Virus record (IMG/VR): IMGVR_UViG_3300031951_000035
Location: 62,001 to 126,000 of that record
Length of the DNA stretch: 64,000 nucleotides
Direction: 5' to 3' (one strand)
From: a virus
The notes beneath the pieces are model-generated. The model was given only the letters and a program-made list of their open reading frames with translations, was not told where the DNA came from and made no database searches. Each line of letters starts with the position of its first letter. The first letter of the stretch is position 1. Below are positions 14,884 to 22,572 of this stretch, one piece after another. The translations under genes were made by a program, and so were the position numbers.

Positions 14884-15026
14884 TTGGTTGCCAGAAGGTA
14901 AAGACCAACGTTGCTAAAGGCATACCCAGCGTATGCCATGCTCATCCCGATATTGCCCTTATATCCCTGCTCAAAAGATACATACAGATAGATCGCCCCG
15001 GTTAAAAGTATTAGATTACCGCTCAT
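14880..15026 (-). CDS. Small membrane protein, 48 aa
   Basis: MSGNLILLTGAIYLYVSFEQ then AYAGYAFSNVGLYLLATK: two hydrophobic segments. SD AGGAGG gives a strong start. Similar short proteins occur in many phages, role unknown. Confidence 0.75.
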   Translation of the reverse strand: MSGNLILLTGAIYLYVSFEQGYKGNIGMSMAYAGYAFSNVGLYLLATK

Positions 15027-15204
15027 ACTGCCTCCTGTACAGTGAGAAGTGGATAAAGTTCCTGATATTTTTTGATAGCTAAATCTTTTTGTTTGATCTC
15101 AAAATCTAGACCGTAAGTATCGATTGGCTGAGTGGCATAGTCTGGAAACTATAATCCTGATCTTTTAATTCCAGAGAGATACAGCAGAGGCCGGGCTTAT
15201 TCAT
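15023..15204 (-). pseudogene. Possible frameshifted or fused remnant (UvdE-like N-terminus)
   Basis: From ATG 15204, NKPGLCCISLELKDQDYSFQ resembles the N-terminus of phage UV-damage endonuclease (UvdE) proteins, but the frame stops after 32 codons. A second frame, shifted by -1, continues as a protein-like stretch (YATQPIDTYGLDFEIKQKDL) and its TGA overlaps the next ATG. A deletion or frameshift fits best. Confidence 0.45.
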
Positions 15205-15481
15205 CACCAAATTCCTTTTTGAGATCTTCGTAACACTTGCGTCGATATGTCTTATTCTGTTCTTCAAGTTTGATACGAGTATTGTATTCTTCGTCTGTTT
15301 CAAGTCGTTCCTTGGAAACGTGAAATTCTCTATCGTCCGGTCCATAATAGTCACAAGTAATGTCTGTCCATCCCTCTTCTTTATATTTTTGAAGCATAGA
15401 AATTACACTATCGATACTTTTTTCAAAGTCTATACGGTGATAATTTCTTTCTGTTCTCATTTTCTTCATGTTATTATCCAT
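15197..15481 (-). CDS. Hypothetical protein, 94 aa; paralogue of 17028-17357
   Basis: Contains KSIDSVISMLQKYKEEGWTD, ERLETDEEYNTRIKLEEQNK and a final LKKEFGD. The RLETDEEY..R block and end are shared with the protein at 17028. Charged C-terminal helix. Unknown function. Confidence 0.7.
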   Translation of the reverse strand: MDNNMKKMRTERNYHRIDFEKSIDSVISMLQKYKEEGWTDITCDYYGPDDREFHVSKERLETDEEYNTRIKLEEQNKTYRRKCYEDLKKEFGDE

Positions 15482-15698
15482 TCTGGTTTACGTTTTTCAT
15501 ATCTACAAGATATCTAACATACCAACGACTACCATCTTTGCATATTACAAAGCTGGCATTCAAATTGAGTTCGACCTGTTCTTCAAAAGCAAGGAGTTGT
15601 AGCACCAGTCTTCTATTACTAGCCAAAAATATACGATCTGTTCCCTCAATGGGATCACCATTTTTATTGGTTTTCCATCCGGCGTATTGTCTCGTCAT
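15474..15698 (-). CDS. Hypothetical protein, 74 aa
   Basis: MTRQYAGWKTNKNGDPIEGT; ends in a strand RWYVRYLVDMK. An ATG at 15716 is an alternative start; neither has a clear SD. Unknown. Confidence 0.6.
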   Translation of the reverse strand: MTRQYAGWKTNKNGDPIEGTDRIFLASNRRLVLQLLAFEEQVELNLNASFVICKDGSRWYVRYLVDMKNVNQNG

Positions 15699-15700
15699 AA

Positions 15701-16057
15701 TTACAGAACAGTCCATTCTGGTTTGGGTTTGCCTTTTAATTTGACGCTTTTCTTCGCTTTAGAGCATAGCTTGGCTACTGCCTCTACGCAAACTTTTGCT
15801 TCCTTGAGTGTATCACAGCATCCCTCGTTTGTCAACTCCTTTGCGGAATGGAGATACTCAGGAGAGTAATCTAATTCAATATGGTCTTTTAAACAGCCGT
15901 CAGCTTTGTATGTTTGCTCACTCGTTCGCGGCACATTAAAACAACCAAAACAAACCCGGTCATAATTTCTGCCGTCAACGAATGGAGAGGTTTTGTGAGC
16001 TTTGGTATATATAAGAGTTTTTTGACCACAGATATCACACTCTATTGTTTTTGACAC
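15701..16057 (-). CDS. Hypothetical zinc-knuckle protein, 118 aa
   Basis: CDICGQKT at residues 7-14 and RVCFGCFN at 34-41 form two CxxC knuckles about 25 residues apart, a likely zinc ribbon. Lysine-rich C-terminus. Role unknown. Confidence 0.7.
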   Translation of the reverse strand: MSKTIECDICGQKTLIYTKAHKTSPFVDGRNYDRVCFGCFNVPRTSEQTYKADGCLKDHIELDYSPEYLHSAKELTNEGCCDTLKEAKVCVEAVAKLCSKAKKSVKLKGKPKPEWTVL

Positions 16058-16365
16058 TAAAGAGGTTCTCCTATTTCAAAAAAATAATGACTATCCTCTG
16101 GATCAACAATGACCACACTAAAATGTATATGGTGAAATTTGTGCTTCTTCTTAATTGACTTGCATAATTCTATGAATCTATTACTGTTGAAATAATTAAA
16201 AGCTCCCATATACACATGAGCCTCAAATGCCCATCCTCCGCAATGATCGTCTACTTTTAGTAGAGGGGAATGATCTCCTAGTCTTAACCAAGTATTTAGT
16301 CTATCTATAATGAACCTATGATCCAGAATATCGAGGGTCACTATGACGTTTGTTATGCGGCTCAT
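16057..16365 (-). CDS. Hypothetical protein, 102 aa
   Basis: Alternating strands and helices (NVIVTLDILDHRFIIDRLNT, HIHFSVVIVDPED) suggest a small alpha/beta sandwich. Overlaps 16362-16820 by 4 nt. Confidence 0.65.
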   Translation of the reverse strand: MSRITNVIVTLDILDHRFIIDRLNTWLRLGDHSPLLKVDDHCGGWAFEAHVYMGAFNYFNSNRFIELCKSIKKKHKFHHIHFSVVIVDPEDSHYFFEIGEPL

Positions 16366-16820
16366 GATTCTACTCTCCCGTCTGGATAAAACACTTTAAC
16401 TGGGACGTTTCGTTTAATCGCATAATCATAATAAGTATACCAAGTTCCACCTTTTGACTTACGCTCATTATCCATAGGCACTACTATTAGTAGATCACTA
16501 CTGTCAACAATATCCCGATTACGAGCGAAGTGAGTTTTTGCTGTTAGAATTCTATCTGATTTATGGAATGCTCTCAATGATTCATCGACTGGTGGGTGAC
16601 TAACAGTAAATTGATTGAGATCTTCTGCAATACTTGCAATCTCTACATCAACTCCTATGCAGTCTCCATGATGTAGTATAAAATTCACCGGTCCTAGCTC
16701 ATGTAGAAATTTCTTAACATTATATGTCTGAGTCTCATTCATCCCATTGCGAGTTCCTGTGACCCCTATGTATGGGACTATTGTTTCTGCACGAAAATCT
16801 TCTAGATTTGACTCTCTCAT
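16362..16820 (-). CDS. SLOG-type (Rossmann-like) nucleotide-binding protein, 152 aa
   Basis: IGVTGTRNGM at residues 18-27, HHGDCIGVD (GD after a strand) near 49-57, RNRDIVDSSDLLIVVP and GGTWYT near 125 are the signatures of the SLOG/YspA superfamily, which binds nucleotides or their derivatives. Members act in nucleotide signalling or processing; some serve in defence. Here it may process a nucleotide ligand. Confidence 0.7.
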   Translation of the reverse strand: MRESNLEDFRAETIVPYIGVTGTRNGMNETQTYNVKKFLHELGPVNFILHHGDCIGVDVEIASIAEDLNQFTVSHPPVDESLRAFHKSDRILTAKTHFARNRDIVDSSDLLIVVPMDNERKSKGGTWYTYYDYAIKRNVPVKVFYPDGRVES

Positions 16821-17038
16821 TTTGGTTTCTCAATTAGTGAGAGAGTTACACCCTCGTGCAAAATAACAAAAGGGATATCTATACCAGCCTGTTTTTTAAA
16901 GTCCGCAAATCTTTGACTCAGAGCCTTTATTTCTAATTTAGTCATATAATTAGGGACGGTTATTACAAAAAGCAGAGGATTATCTGATTCATATAAAGAG
17001 GTCTTGATATTTTCCCAACCATAGTTGTCATTTTCCAT
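16817..17038 (-). CDS. Hypothetical protein, 73 aa
   Basis: Strand-helix-strand pattern (LLFVITVPNYMTKLEIKALS, IPFVILHEGVTLSLI). ATGA overlap with the SLOG gene. Unknown. Confidence 0.65.
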   Translation of the reverse strand: MENDNYGWENIKTSLYESDNPLLFVITVPNYMTKLEIKALSQRFADFKKQAGIDIPFVILHEGVTLSLIEKPK

Positions 17039-17357
17039 CGAATTTCTCCTTTAGCTTAAGGTATCTATTGTATTCAGCCTTTTCTTGTTCCTCTTTTTCC
17101 TTTTTCTTACTCGCTCTGACCTTTTTATTTAACTGCATTCTCTTTTCATATTCCTCGTCTGTTTCCAGTCGGGAGGTATAGACAACAAAGTATTGTGTAT
17201 CACTATCCCCATAGACTAATTCAAGTTTAACCTTGTTTGTACCATCTGAAAGATTCACCCAGATATTTTTGAGATATTCTATCGCTGATTCTATTGATCC
17301 CTCTAGAGAACCCAGACTGATCTCGTCGTACTTTTCTGTTATAAATATTTTCTTCAT
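17028..17357 (-). CDS. Hypothetical protein, 109 aa; paralogue of 15197-15481
   Basis: The start at MKKIFITEKYDEIS has SD AAAGGA. Shares SRLETDEEYEKRMQLN and a final YLKLKEKF with the gene at 15197. The longer upstream reading is an artefact over the acidic end of rIIB. Confidence 0.7.
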   Translation of the reverse strand: MKKIFITEKYDEISLGSLEGSIESAIEYLKNIWVNLSDGTNKVKLELVYGDSDTQYFVVYTSRLETDEEYEKRMQLNKKVRASKKKEKEEQEKAEYNRYLKLKEKFDGK

Positions 17358-17371
17358 TTGTGCATCCTTTA

Positions 17372-17405
17372 AAAACTCCTGGGGTGGCATTGCTGCCACC
17401 CCAGG
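17372..17405 (-). terminator. Intrinsic terminator after rIIB
   Basis: Perfect 12-bp stem CCTGGGGTGGCA / TGCCACCCCAGG with a 4-nt loop, followed on the minus strand by AGTTTTTA. It lies 10 nt after the rIIB stop. Confidence 0.75.
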
Positions 17406-17415
17406 GTTATTGATC

Positions 17416-18312
17416 TCACACCCAAACCCTGTAGTTTTCGTTATCATCCTCCCAATCGGGGTCTTCCTCGTCCTGCTCGTCCTCGTCCTCATAGTCTGGG
17501 TCTTCCTCATCCTCGTCCTCGTCATACGAGAACTTCTCGCTATACAGGGGGCGATTCAAAGCACCCTGATACTCGGCAGCAACCTCGTAGTTGGTTACAC
17601 GAACCTTTTGACAGTTCTCGTCAAGGGGGACGCTCACAACATCCTGCGGATTAACCTTAACGATAACAATCTTATCACAACTGTTAGCGTGTCCCTCAAC
17701 GTACTTTAGAGAACCAACATGAAGACCCCCGGAGCATCCAACGCTTCGATTATCGTCAACCCTAGAGCGACTCATGCTAGGACAATCCCCGACATTATTA
17801 CGGTATGATCTGAGGGTGTACTTATCCACGAAATCTCCATCATTTACCGTCTTGCCGTTCTTATCCACAAAGCTTTCTCCGTGATAAACGCTGACTGCCT
17901 TGTAAGCAAGAAAGTAACCGTCTTCCGTAATCGGGAGATTCTCATGCTCCAAAAAGTCATACAGTTCACGCTGACTCTGCATACTTGGATTCTGCATAAG
18001 ATTCTTAAGGAAATTAACAAGAGGCTGGAACGGAAGACCGTTCTTCATGAAATCAAGAAGACGTTTGGTGATTGTACTATGGACCTCCTCTCCATCATAG
18101 AAAACCACACCATTCTTGACCTCAACAGAGCCGTCACTAAAGCTGGCAACGGCACTCTGAACATCGATCAGATTAAGCATGGTGTCTTCGTCTGCCGTAT
18201 GGAGAGCCTCAACAATCGACTTGTAGTTGAAATGATCCTTAAGAACTTGGTAGCTCTTGTTCTTAAGAACAACCGTCAAATTACCATCAACAATCATGAA
18301 CGGAACACTCAT
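17416..18312 (-). CDS. rIIB: RIIB-like protein, 298 aa
   Basis: Begins MSVPFMIVDGNLTVVL and has GVVFYDGEEVHSTITKRLLD, LVNFLKNLMQNPS, FLEHENLPITEDGYFLAYKA and the HVGSLKYVEGH block typical of T4 RIIB and relatives. The last 35 residues are almost all Asp/Glu. With rIIA upstream it forms the classic pair; in T4 the pair affects lysis timing and exclusion by the lambda Rex system. Own promoter at 18351-18378. Confidence 0.9.
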   Translation of the reverse strand: MSVPFMIVDGNLTVVLKNKSYQVLKDHFNYKSIVEALHTADEDTMLNLIDVQSAVASFSDGSVEVKNGVVFYDGEEVHSTITKRLLDFMKNGLPFQPLVNFLKNLMQNPSMQSQRELYDFLEHENLPITEDGYFLAYKAVSVYHGESFVDKNGKTVNDGDFVDKYTLRSYRNNVGDCPSMSRSRVDDNRSVGCSGGLHVGSLKYVEGHANSCDKIVIVKVNPQDVVSVPLDENCQKVRVTNYEVAAEYQGALNRPLYSEKFSYDEDEDEEDPDYEDEDEQDEEDPDWEDDNENYRVWV

Positions 18313-18350
18313 CGTAGTCTCCTTTTTAGTAGTAAAGCTGTCTGTGTGTG

Positions 18351-18378
18351 ATTATACCGGAAGAACGTTGTCTGTCAA
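18351..18378 (-). promoter_or_regulatory. Promoter for rIIB (TTGACA-16-TATAAT)
   Basis: Consensus hexamers inside the last codons of rIIA, so rIIB can be transcribed apart from rIIA. Confidence 0.7.
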
Positions 18379-20466
18379 CACCTGATTTTCCACAAAATCA
18401 ATATAGTCTGAAATTTTCTGCTTATTAGATCCATCAATCCAATTAAGTGAGACAAGACTAAGCATAGGATACTTGTCCATTTCATTCCGTAGCGGAATTT
18501 CAAACTCTGCCTTCTTATCAAATCCCTCACGATCTTCCATAAGGTTAGAAAGTCCGAGACAATCACAAGCATTCATGATCTTCTTACAAATATCCATATT
18601 CTTCTTAAGACTCTCGGCCTTCTCCTGATAATCGGCAACGATCTGCTTTGCCCTGTTATCAGTAGAGGTATTCAAAATAGCACTGTGAAGGTGAGTAAAA
18701 CCGATAGACGGGGCATGACGCATATCATAGATATCATCCTTGTAAGTGGTGAAAATATCCTTCACCATATCAATGAAATACTCCGGGCCTTCCCAATTAT
18801 CTCGACTTTCAAGCTTTCGGCTTGCCACCGTAGACTCTGGCACGAAAATAAACTTCTTGTCAAAGAAACGATGCCGATAGCAAATGATAAGCATCTGCTT
18901 GATCACCGAAATACTAATCGTCCTATTGTTAATAATTACGTCCTGAGCGTAACTACCCCTCGTCTTCCTAATGGGAATATAAACAGCATCTTCTTCCTTA
19001 ACGCTCAATCCGCAGGTCTTAAAGCTTTCGGAATACTGGTCAAAATACTCCACCAGACCATAGGTTCGATCAGCAACCGTGTAGGACTGCTTCTCTGGCT
19101 TTGGCATGGAGGAAACAAGAATCACATCCTTGCGAGTTGCTCCACCAAGAATATCATAGAATGCACAATCGTCAACAGTCTCATTCTCTGCGAGAGTATA
19201 GACGTAGACATGCCCGCGATTATTATCCTTGAGATACTGACGAACCCGGCCAACTCCTCCTCGCTTCAAGTCATCAATTGCGAACACTACATTCTCGCCA
19301 AAATGAACAGTCAGAAGATCGCGGTCAATATTGATCTTGCTACGAAAGTTAGACTTAGAAGCAGACATTACAATCTTCGTTCCGGTGGAAACGCTATTCA
19401 TGCCCATAGAATCAAAAAGCTTCATTCCATTCCACATCATAGAATCTTTAAGTTGAGAAGTAACTTGCCTAACAGAACTACAACGGTCTTGAATCTCCAC
19501 GTACTTTTTACGAGCAAGGAAAAGAGATGGCTGGCTAGAGATAGACGTTTCAATGCTATTCTTAATATCCTTCATGATATGAATAAGCATTTCATGAAGC
19601 TTCGCCTTAGTCTGTGGATTGAAAGACAGACTCTCTCGGCTAGGAGTAAAGTCAACATCTCCAATATTCACATACATAATCAACCCACGAAGATTGTAGC
19701 AGAAAATACTAACAGAATCATCCTCAAACATGCGGCTGAGTTCACAGTTATCAACGTTATAAGGAACCTGTCCCATCACAACATAGTTATCGGCCATGTC
19801 ATGAAATGCCCACTTACCATCATTATCAGAAATGATAGGCTCAGGCATGTTCATATTAATGTTAGCATTGACAATAGGCTTAACCTTCCAATACTTATAG
19901 AATTCACCAGCGATGGTATGAAACTTGCTAATGTCTCCAGACCGGACTGGCACAGAAACCTTAATACCATTCGGCTCATCGGTAGAAGAGGTTTCCATCT
20001 TCACGAACTGATAATCTCCCGTTGTATCCTTGAACCCGGAGTAAATCCGCTTTTCTCCGTTCAGATAGGCTTCCACGGTGAAACTGTTCGAATAGGCAAG
20101 AGGACTCTTGCTTCCAAGACCAAGACAGCCGAGAAGATCATTGCTCTCAGTCTTTGTGCTTTTAAAGAAGGTGGTGTAGAGAATCATGCACATATCGTCA
20201 GTCATGCTGATTCCAAAATCACGCACATAGAAATACGGCTCAATTGCAGTAGGAAGGTGGACTTCAAACGGCTTGTCCGCACATCCCGCGTCAACATGGG
20301 CATCATACGCATTGGTAGAAAGTTCACGAATAACGGCAAATTCCTTGTGGGAATACATGTCATTAGACAGAACCATAAAAGCTTTTGCCGATCCTTCAAT
20401 GGAATAGCTTTTCGAAACAAGACCAGCAGACTTCTCAACGCTCGACCCGGCAGAATACATCTTCAT
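18352..20466 (-). CDS. rIIA: RIIA-like GHKL ATPase, 704 aa
   Basis: Bergerat-fold signatures are visible: N-box ELSTNAYDAHVDAG (about 46-59), G1 box VRDFGISMT (about 78-86) and G2 box LLGCLGLGSKSPLAYS (about 105-120). The rest matches RIIA proteins in length (T4 RIIA is about 725 aa). In T4 it is membrane-associated and acts with RIIB. SD AGGAG, promoter at 20514-20541. Confidence 0.9.
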   Translation of the reverse strand: MKMYSAGSSVEKSAGLVSKSYSIEGSAKAFMVLSNDMYSHKEFAVIRELSTNAYDAHVDAGCADKPFEVHLPTAIEPYFYVRDFGISMTDDMCMILYTTFFKSTKTESNDLLGCLGLGSKSPLAYSNSFTVEAYLNGEKRIYSGFKDTTGDYQFVKMETSSTDEPNGIKVSVPVRSGDISKFHTIAGEFYKYWKVKPIVNANINMNMPEPIISDNDGKWAFHDMADNYVVMGQVPYNVDNCELSRMFEDDSVSIFCYNLRGLIMYVNIGDVDFTPSRESLSFNPQTKAKLHEMLIHIMKDIKNSIETSISSQPSLFLARKKYVEIQDRCSSVRQVTSQLKDSMMWNGMKLFDSMGMNSVSTGTKIVMSASKSNFRSKINIDRDLLTVHFGENVVFAIDDLKRGGVGRVRQYLKDNNRGHVYVYTLAENETVDDCAFYDILGGATRKDVILVSSMPKPEKQSYTVADRTYGLVEYFDQYSESFKTCGLSVKEEDAVYIPIRKTRGSYAQDVIINNRTISISVIKQMLIICYRHRFFDKKFIFVPESTVASRKLESRDNWEGPEYFIDMVKDIFTTYKDDIYDMRHAPSIGFTHLHSAILNTSTDNRAKQIVADYQEKAESLKKNMDICKKIMNACDCLGLSNLMEDREGFDKKAEFEIPLRNEMDKYPMLSLVSLNWIDGSNKQKISDYIDFVENQVLTDNVLPV

Positions 20467-20513
20467 TTCCTAATCTCCTGACAAGTGTTTGTGTGTGCCT
20501 TAACGACTCGCCT

Positions 20514-20541
20514 ATCCTACCATCCTATCGTCTGCTGTCAA
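20514..20541 (-). promoter_or_regulatory. Promoter for rIIA (TTGACA-16-TAGGAT)
   Basis: Minus-strand site overlapping the end of the gene at 20525; CGATA in the spacer. Confidence 0.65.
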
Positions 20542-20818
20542 GTTGGTCTTGAATTTTTTCCCAACCCCTATGCCTAGACTTGGAAGCCATAGGCCAGCCC
20601 CCACCACATTTGTCCAACATCCTCAATTGTTGATGGATTTTCCGATGAACTTCTCCATCTCTAACAATTTCACTCCAGAGAATATCCCTGGTTTCTACAG
20701 CAACGGTCGCAACCATAACCCCTCCACCACTTTGTGGACGAGTAACGATTGTATAGCCCGCACAAGCACGGTCAATCTCTTTTTTCGTTATCGTAATTTT
20801 CTTTGACATAGCTTTCAT
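20525..20818 (-). CDS. Hypothetical protein, 97 aa
   Basis: Begins MKAMSKKITITKKEIDRACA; contains VMVATVAVETRDILW and a Cys-Gly-Gly-Gly loop, ending basic. ATGA overlap with the upstream gene. Unknown. Confidence 0.65.
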   Translation of the reverse strand: MKAMSKKITITKKEIDRACAGYTIVTRPQSGGGVMVATVAVETRDILWSEIVRDGEVHRKIHQQLRMLDKCGGGWPMASKSRHRGWEKIQDQLDSRR

Positions 20819-21348
20819 ACATCCTTAAAGAAATACCAACGGTTATAGGTGACGATCTCTTCCGCACCGTCAATATACATCAGGTATTCTTGCAAGTCAA
20901 GCCACGAATCAAAAATCATTTGATGGGGAATTGTCCCGAATAACCAATCTGGAGCATTTTGCTTTCCTTGAGCAACATTGATCAGTATCGGTTTCTTTTC
21001 ACGGTTTGCAAGAAAGATTTCCTCATATGTTCCACAGGGATGAATATCTAAATCTAGATTGACAATCAAGAAATCGCTGATATCAACAAGTCTTAGGTCT
21101 ACGTTTCTGATTGTCTTCATGACTTTAGATAGTTCGTCATACCGTTTCTCTTGCTTGAGTCTTTTCTTGAGCATGACGGTATTTTCATCTTCTCTACCAA
21201 TCTCTGACGGTTTAATTAATGGATTGAAAACAGTAAGTCCCATTTTTAAAAGAACGGGGGTAATATTTTCTCGCCATGTTTTTCCGCCATCCGGTACTCT
21301 ATCCATAGCACCAGCAAGATATACCCGCTGATTATTTAGTCGATTCAT
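20815..21348 (-). CDS. Second nucleoside 2-deoxyribosyltransferase-like protein, about 177 aa
   Basis: RVYLAGAMD at the N-terminus, ISDFLIVNLDL centrally and GTYEEIFLANREKKPILIN (Glu in the family's catalytic position) place it in the same superfamily as 11247-11705, though the two are not close. It overlaps the end of the acidic gene at 21332; the exact ATG among three candidates is uncertain. Confidence 0.75.
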   Translation of the reverse strand: MNRLNNQRVYLAGAMDRVPDGGKTWRENITPVLLKMGLTVFNPLIKPSEIGREDENTVMLKKRLKQEKRYDELSKVMKTIRNVDLRLVDISDFLIVNLDLDIHPCGTYEEIFLANREKKPILINVAQGKQNAPDWLFGTIPHQMIFDSWLDLQEYLMYIDGAEEIVTYNRWYFFKDV

Positions 21349-21469
21349 CATCCTCATCCTCTTCTACCAAGTCCCACTCAAATTCTTCCACTTCTTTGTC
21401 ATAAACCGGCAGTTCGGTTTCTTCCCACCAAGCAACTGATGTTTCAGGATAGTCACCATAATCTTGCAT
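21332..21469 (-). CDS. Small acidic protein, 45 aa
   Basis: MQDYGDYPETSVAWWEETEL then an acid-rich tail VEEDEDDEST. Strong SD (CGGAGG). Function unknown. Confidence 0.7.
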   Translation of the reverse strand: MQDYGDYPETSVAWWEETELPVYDKEVEEFEWDLVEEDEDDESTK

Positions 21470-21480
21470 AATTACCTCCG

Positions 21481-22572
21481 TTATTTCTTAAGTAAATTGT
21501 ATTTATGAATAGCAGAAGCTATGACCTGATGCATGTCATAGTATCTATATTCGGCTAGTCTACCGCCAAAAATAAACTTATTTGTATCTATCAGCGACTG
21601 ATATCTACCAAATAATTCGTTGTTTAGTGTAGTATTGACAGGATAGAATCTCTCCAAACCGTCTTCATAGTCTTGTGGAAACTCTTTAGTTATTACGGTA
21701 TGACGAGAATCTAATTTGTCGAAATGTTTATACTCCACAATTCTAGTATGTTTAACATCTACGTCTGTGTAGTTTACTATAGAAGTCCCTTGAAAGTCGC
21801 AATTTTCGATGTATAATTGCTCAAATCGTAAACTTCTCCAGTCTAATTTCCCTAGACTTGAGTTAAAAAACTCATCAATTGGGCCTGTATATACAACCTT
21901 CTTTGCTATCTTATCCCACTCATCCCTGCTTGTCAAGTAGTCTTCATCTAGTATTACCTTAATGCCGTCCAGCATATTCTCTACTAGTTTGGTATATCCA
22001 ACTGTTGGTAGTCCTTCATAATTATCTGAGAAATATCTGTCGTCAAATGTTTTTCGGATTGGGATACGTTTTATTATTGATGCTGGCAAATCGCGGGGAT
22101 GTTTATCCCATTGTTTAGTTGTATATCCCTCGACAAATATCTCATATAATTCTCTGCCGCATTTATCTAGAATCCATTCTTCTAGATTCTTGGGATTGGT
22201 ATTAACTACCCTAACTGATTCAAGATATCTAATTGCTTCTTCTGGAGTTTTTACATTTGCTACTTGATAAAGGGTGAATAAATTAATCGGGAATGAATAT
22301 AATCTATCCTTGTAATTAACTTTTACTCTGTGCGAATACCCATTAAAAGAGGAGAATCTATTTATAAATTGCCAGATACGCTCATCATTTGTATGAAATA
22401 TATGCGGACCATATTTGTGTACATTGATCCCAGCAATATTTTCTGTGTAACAGTTTCCGGCTATATGTTGTCGTTTATCTATTACAAGACAAGAATAGCC
22501 ATCATCCTGAGCAATCCTGGCGAATGTCGATCCAAATAGACCGGCACCAACAATCAGAAAATCATATTGCAT
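21481..22572 (-). CDS. glf: UDP-galactopyranose mutase, 363 aa
   Basis: FAD-binding GAGLFGS at residues 8-14, IDKRQHIAGNCYTE, HKYGPHIFHTND, and the conserved YTKQWDKHPRDLPASIIKRI and C-terminal GRLAEYRYYDMHQV are the hallmarks of Glf. It interconverts UDP-galactopyranose and UDP-galactofuranose in the cytoplasm. Next to a glycosyltransferase-like gene, so galactofuranose may be used to modify a glycan or phage component. Confidence 0.95.
   Translation of the reverse strand: MQYDFLIVGAGLFGSTFARIAQDDGYSCLVIDKRQHIAGNCYTENIAGINVHKYGPHIFHTNDERIWQFINRFSSFNGYSHRVKVNYKDRLYSFPINLFTLYQVANVKTPEEAIRYLESVRVVNTNPKNLEEWILDKCGRELYEIFVEGYTTKQWDKHPRDLPASIIKRIPIRKTFDDRYFSDNYEGLPTVGYTKLVENMLDGIKVILDEDYLTSRDEWDKIAKKVVYTGPIDEFFNSSLGKLDWRSLRFEQLYIENCDFQGTSIVNYTDVDVKHTRIVEYKHFDKLDSRHTVITKEFPQDYEDGLERFYPVNTTLNNELFGRYQSLIDTNKFIFGGRLAEYRYYDMHQVIASAIHKYNLLKK

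Noticed and set aside
18685-20481. 598-codon open frame on the plus strand across rIIA
   Set aside because: It is the antisense shadow of rIIA; the minus frame has GHKL motifs, SD and promoter, while the plus frame has no recognisable domain or SD.
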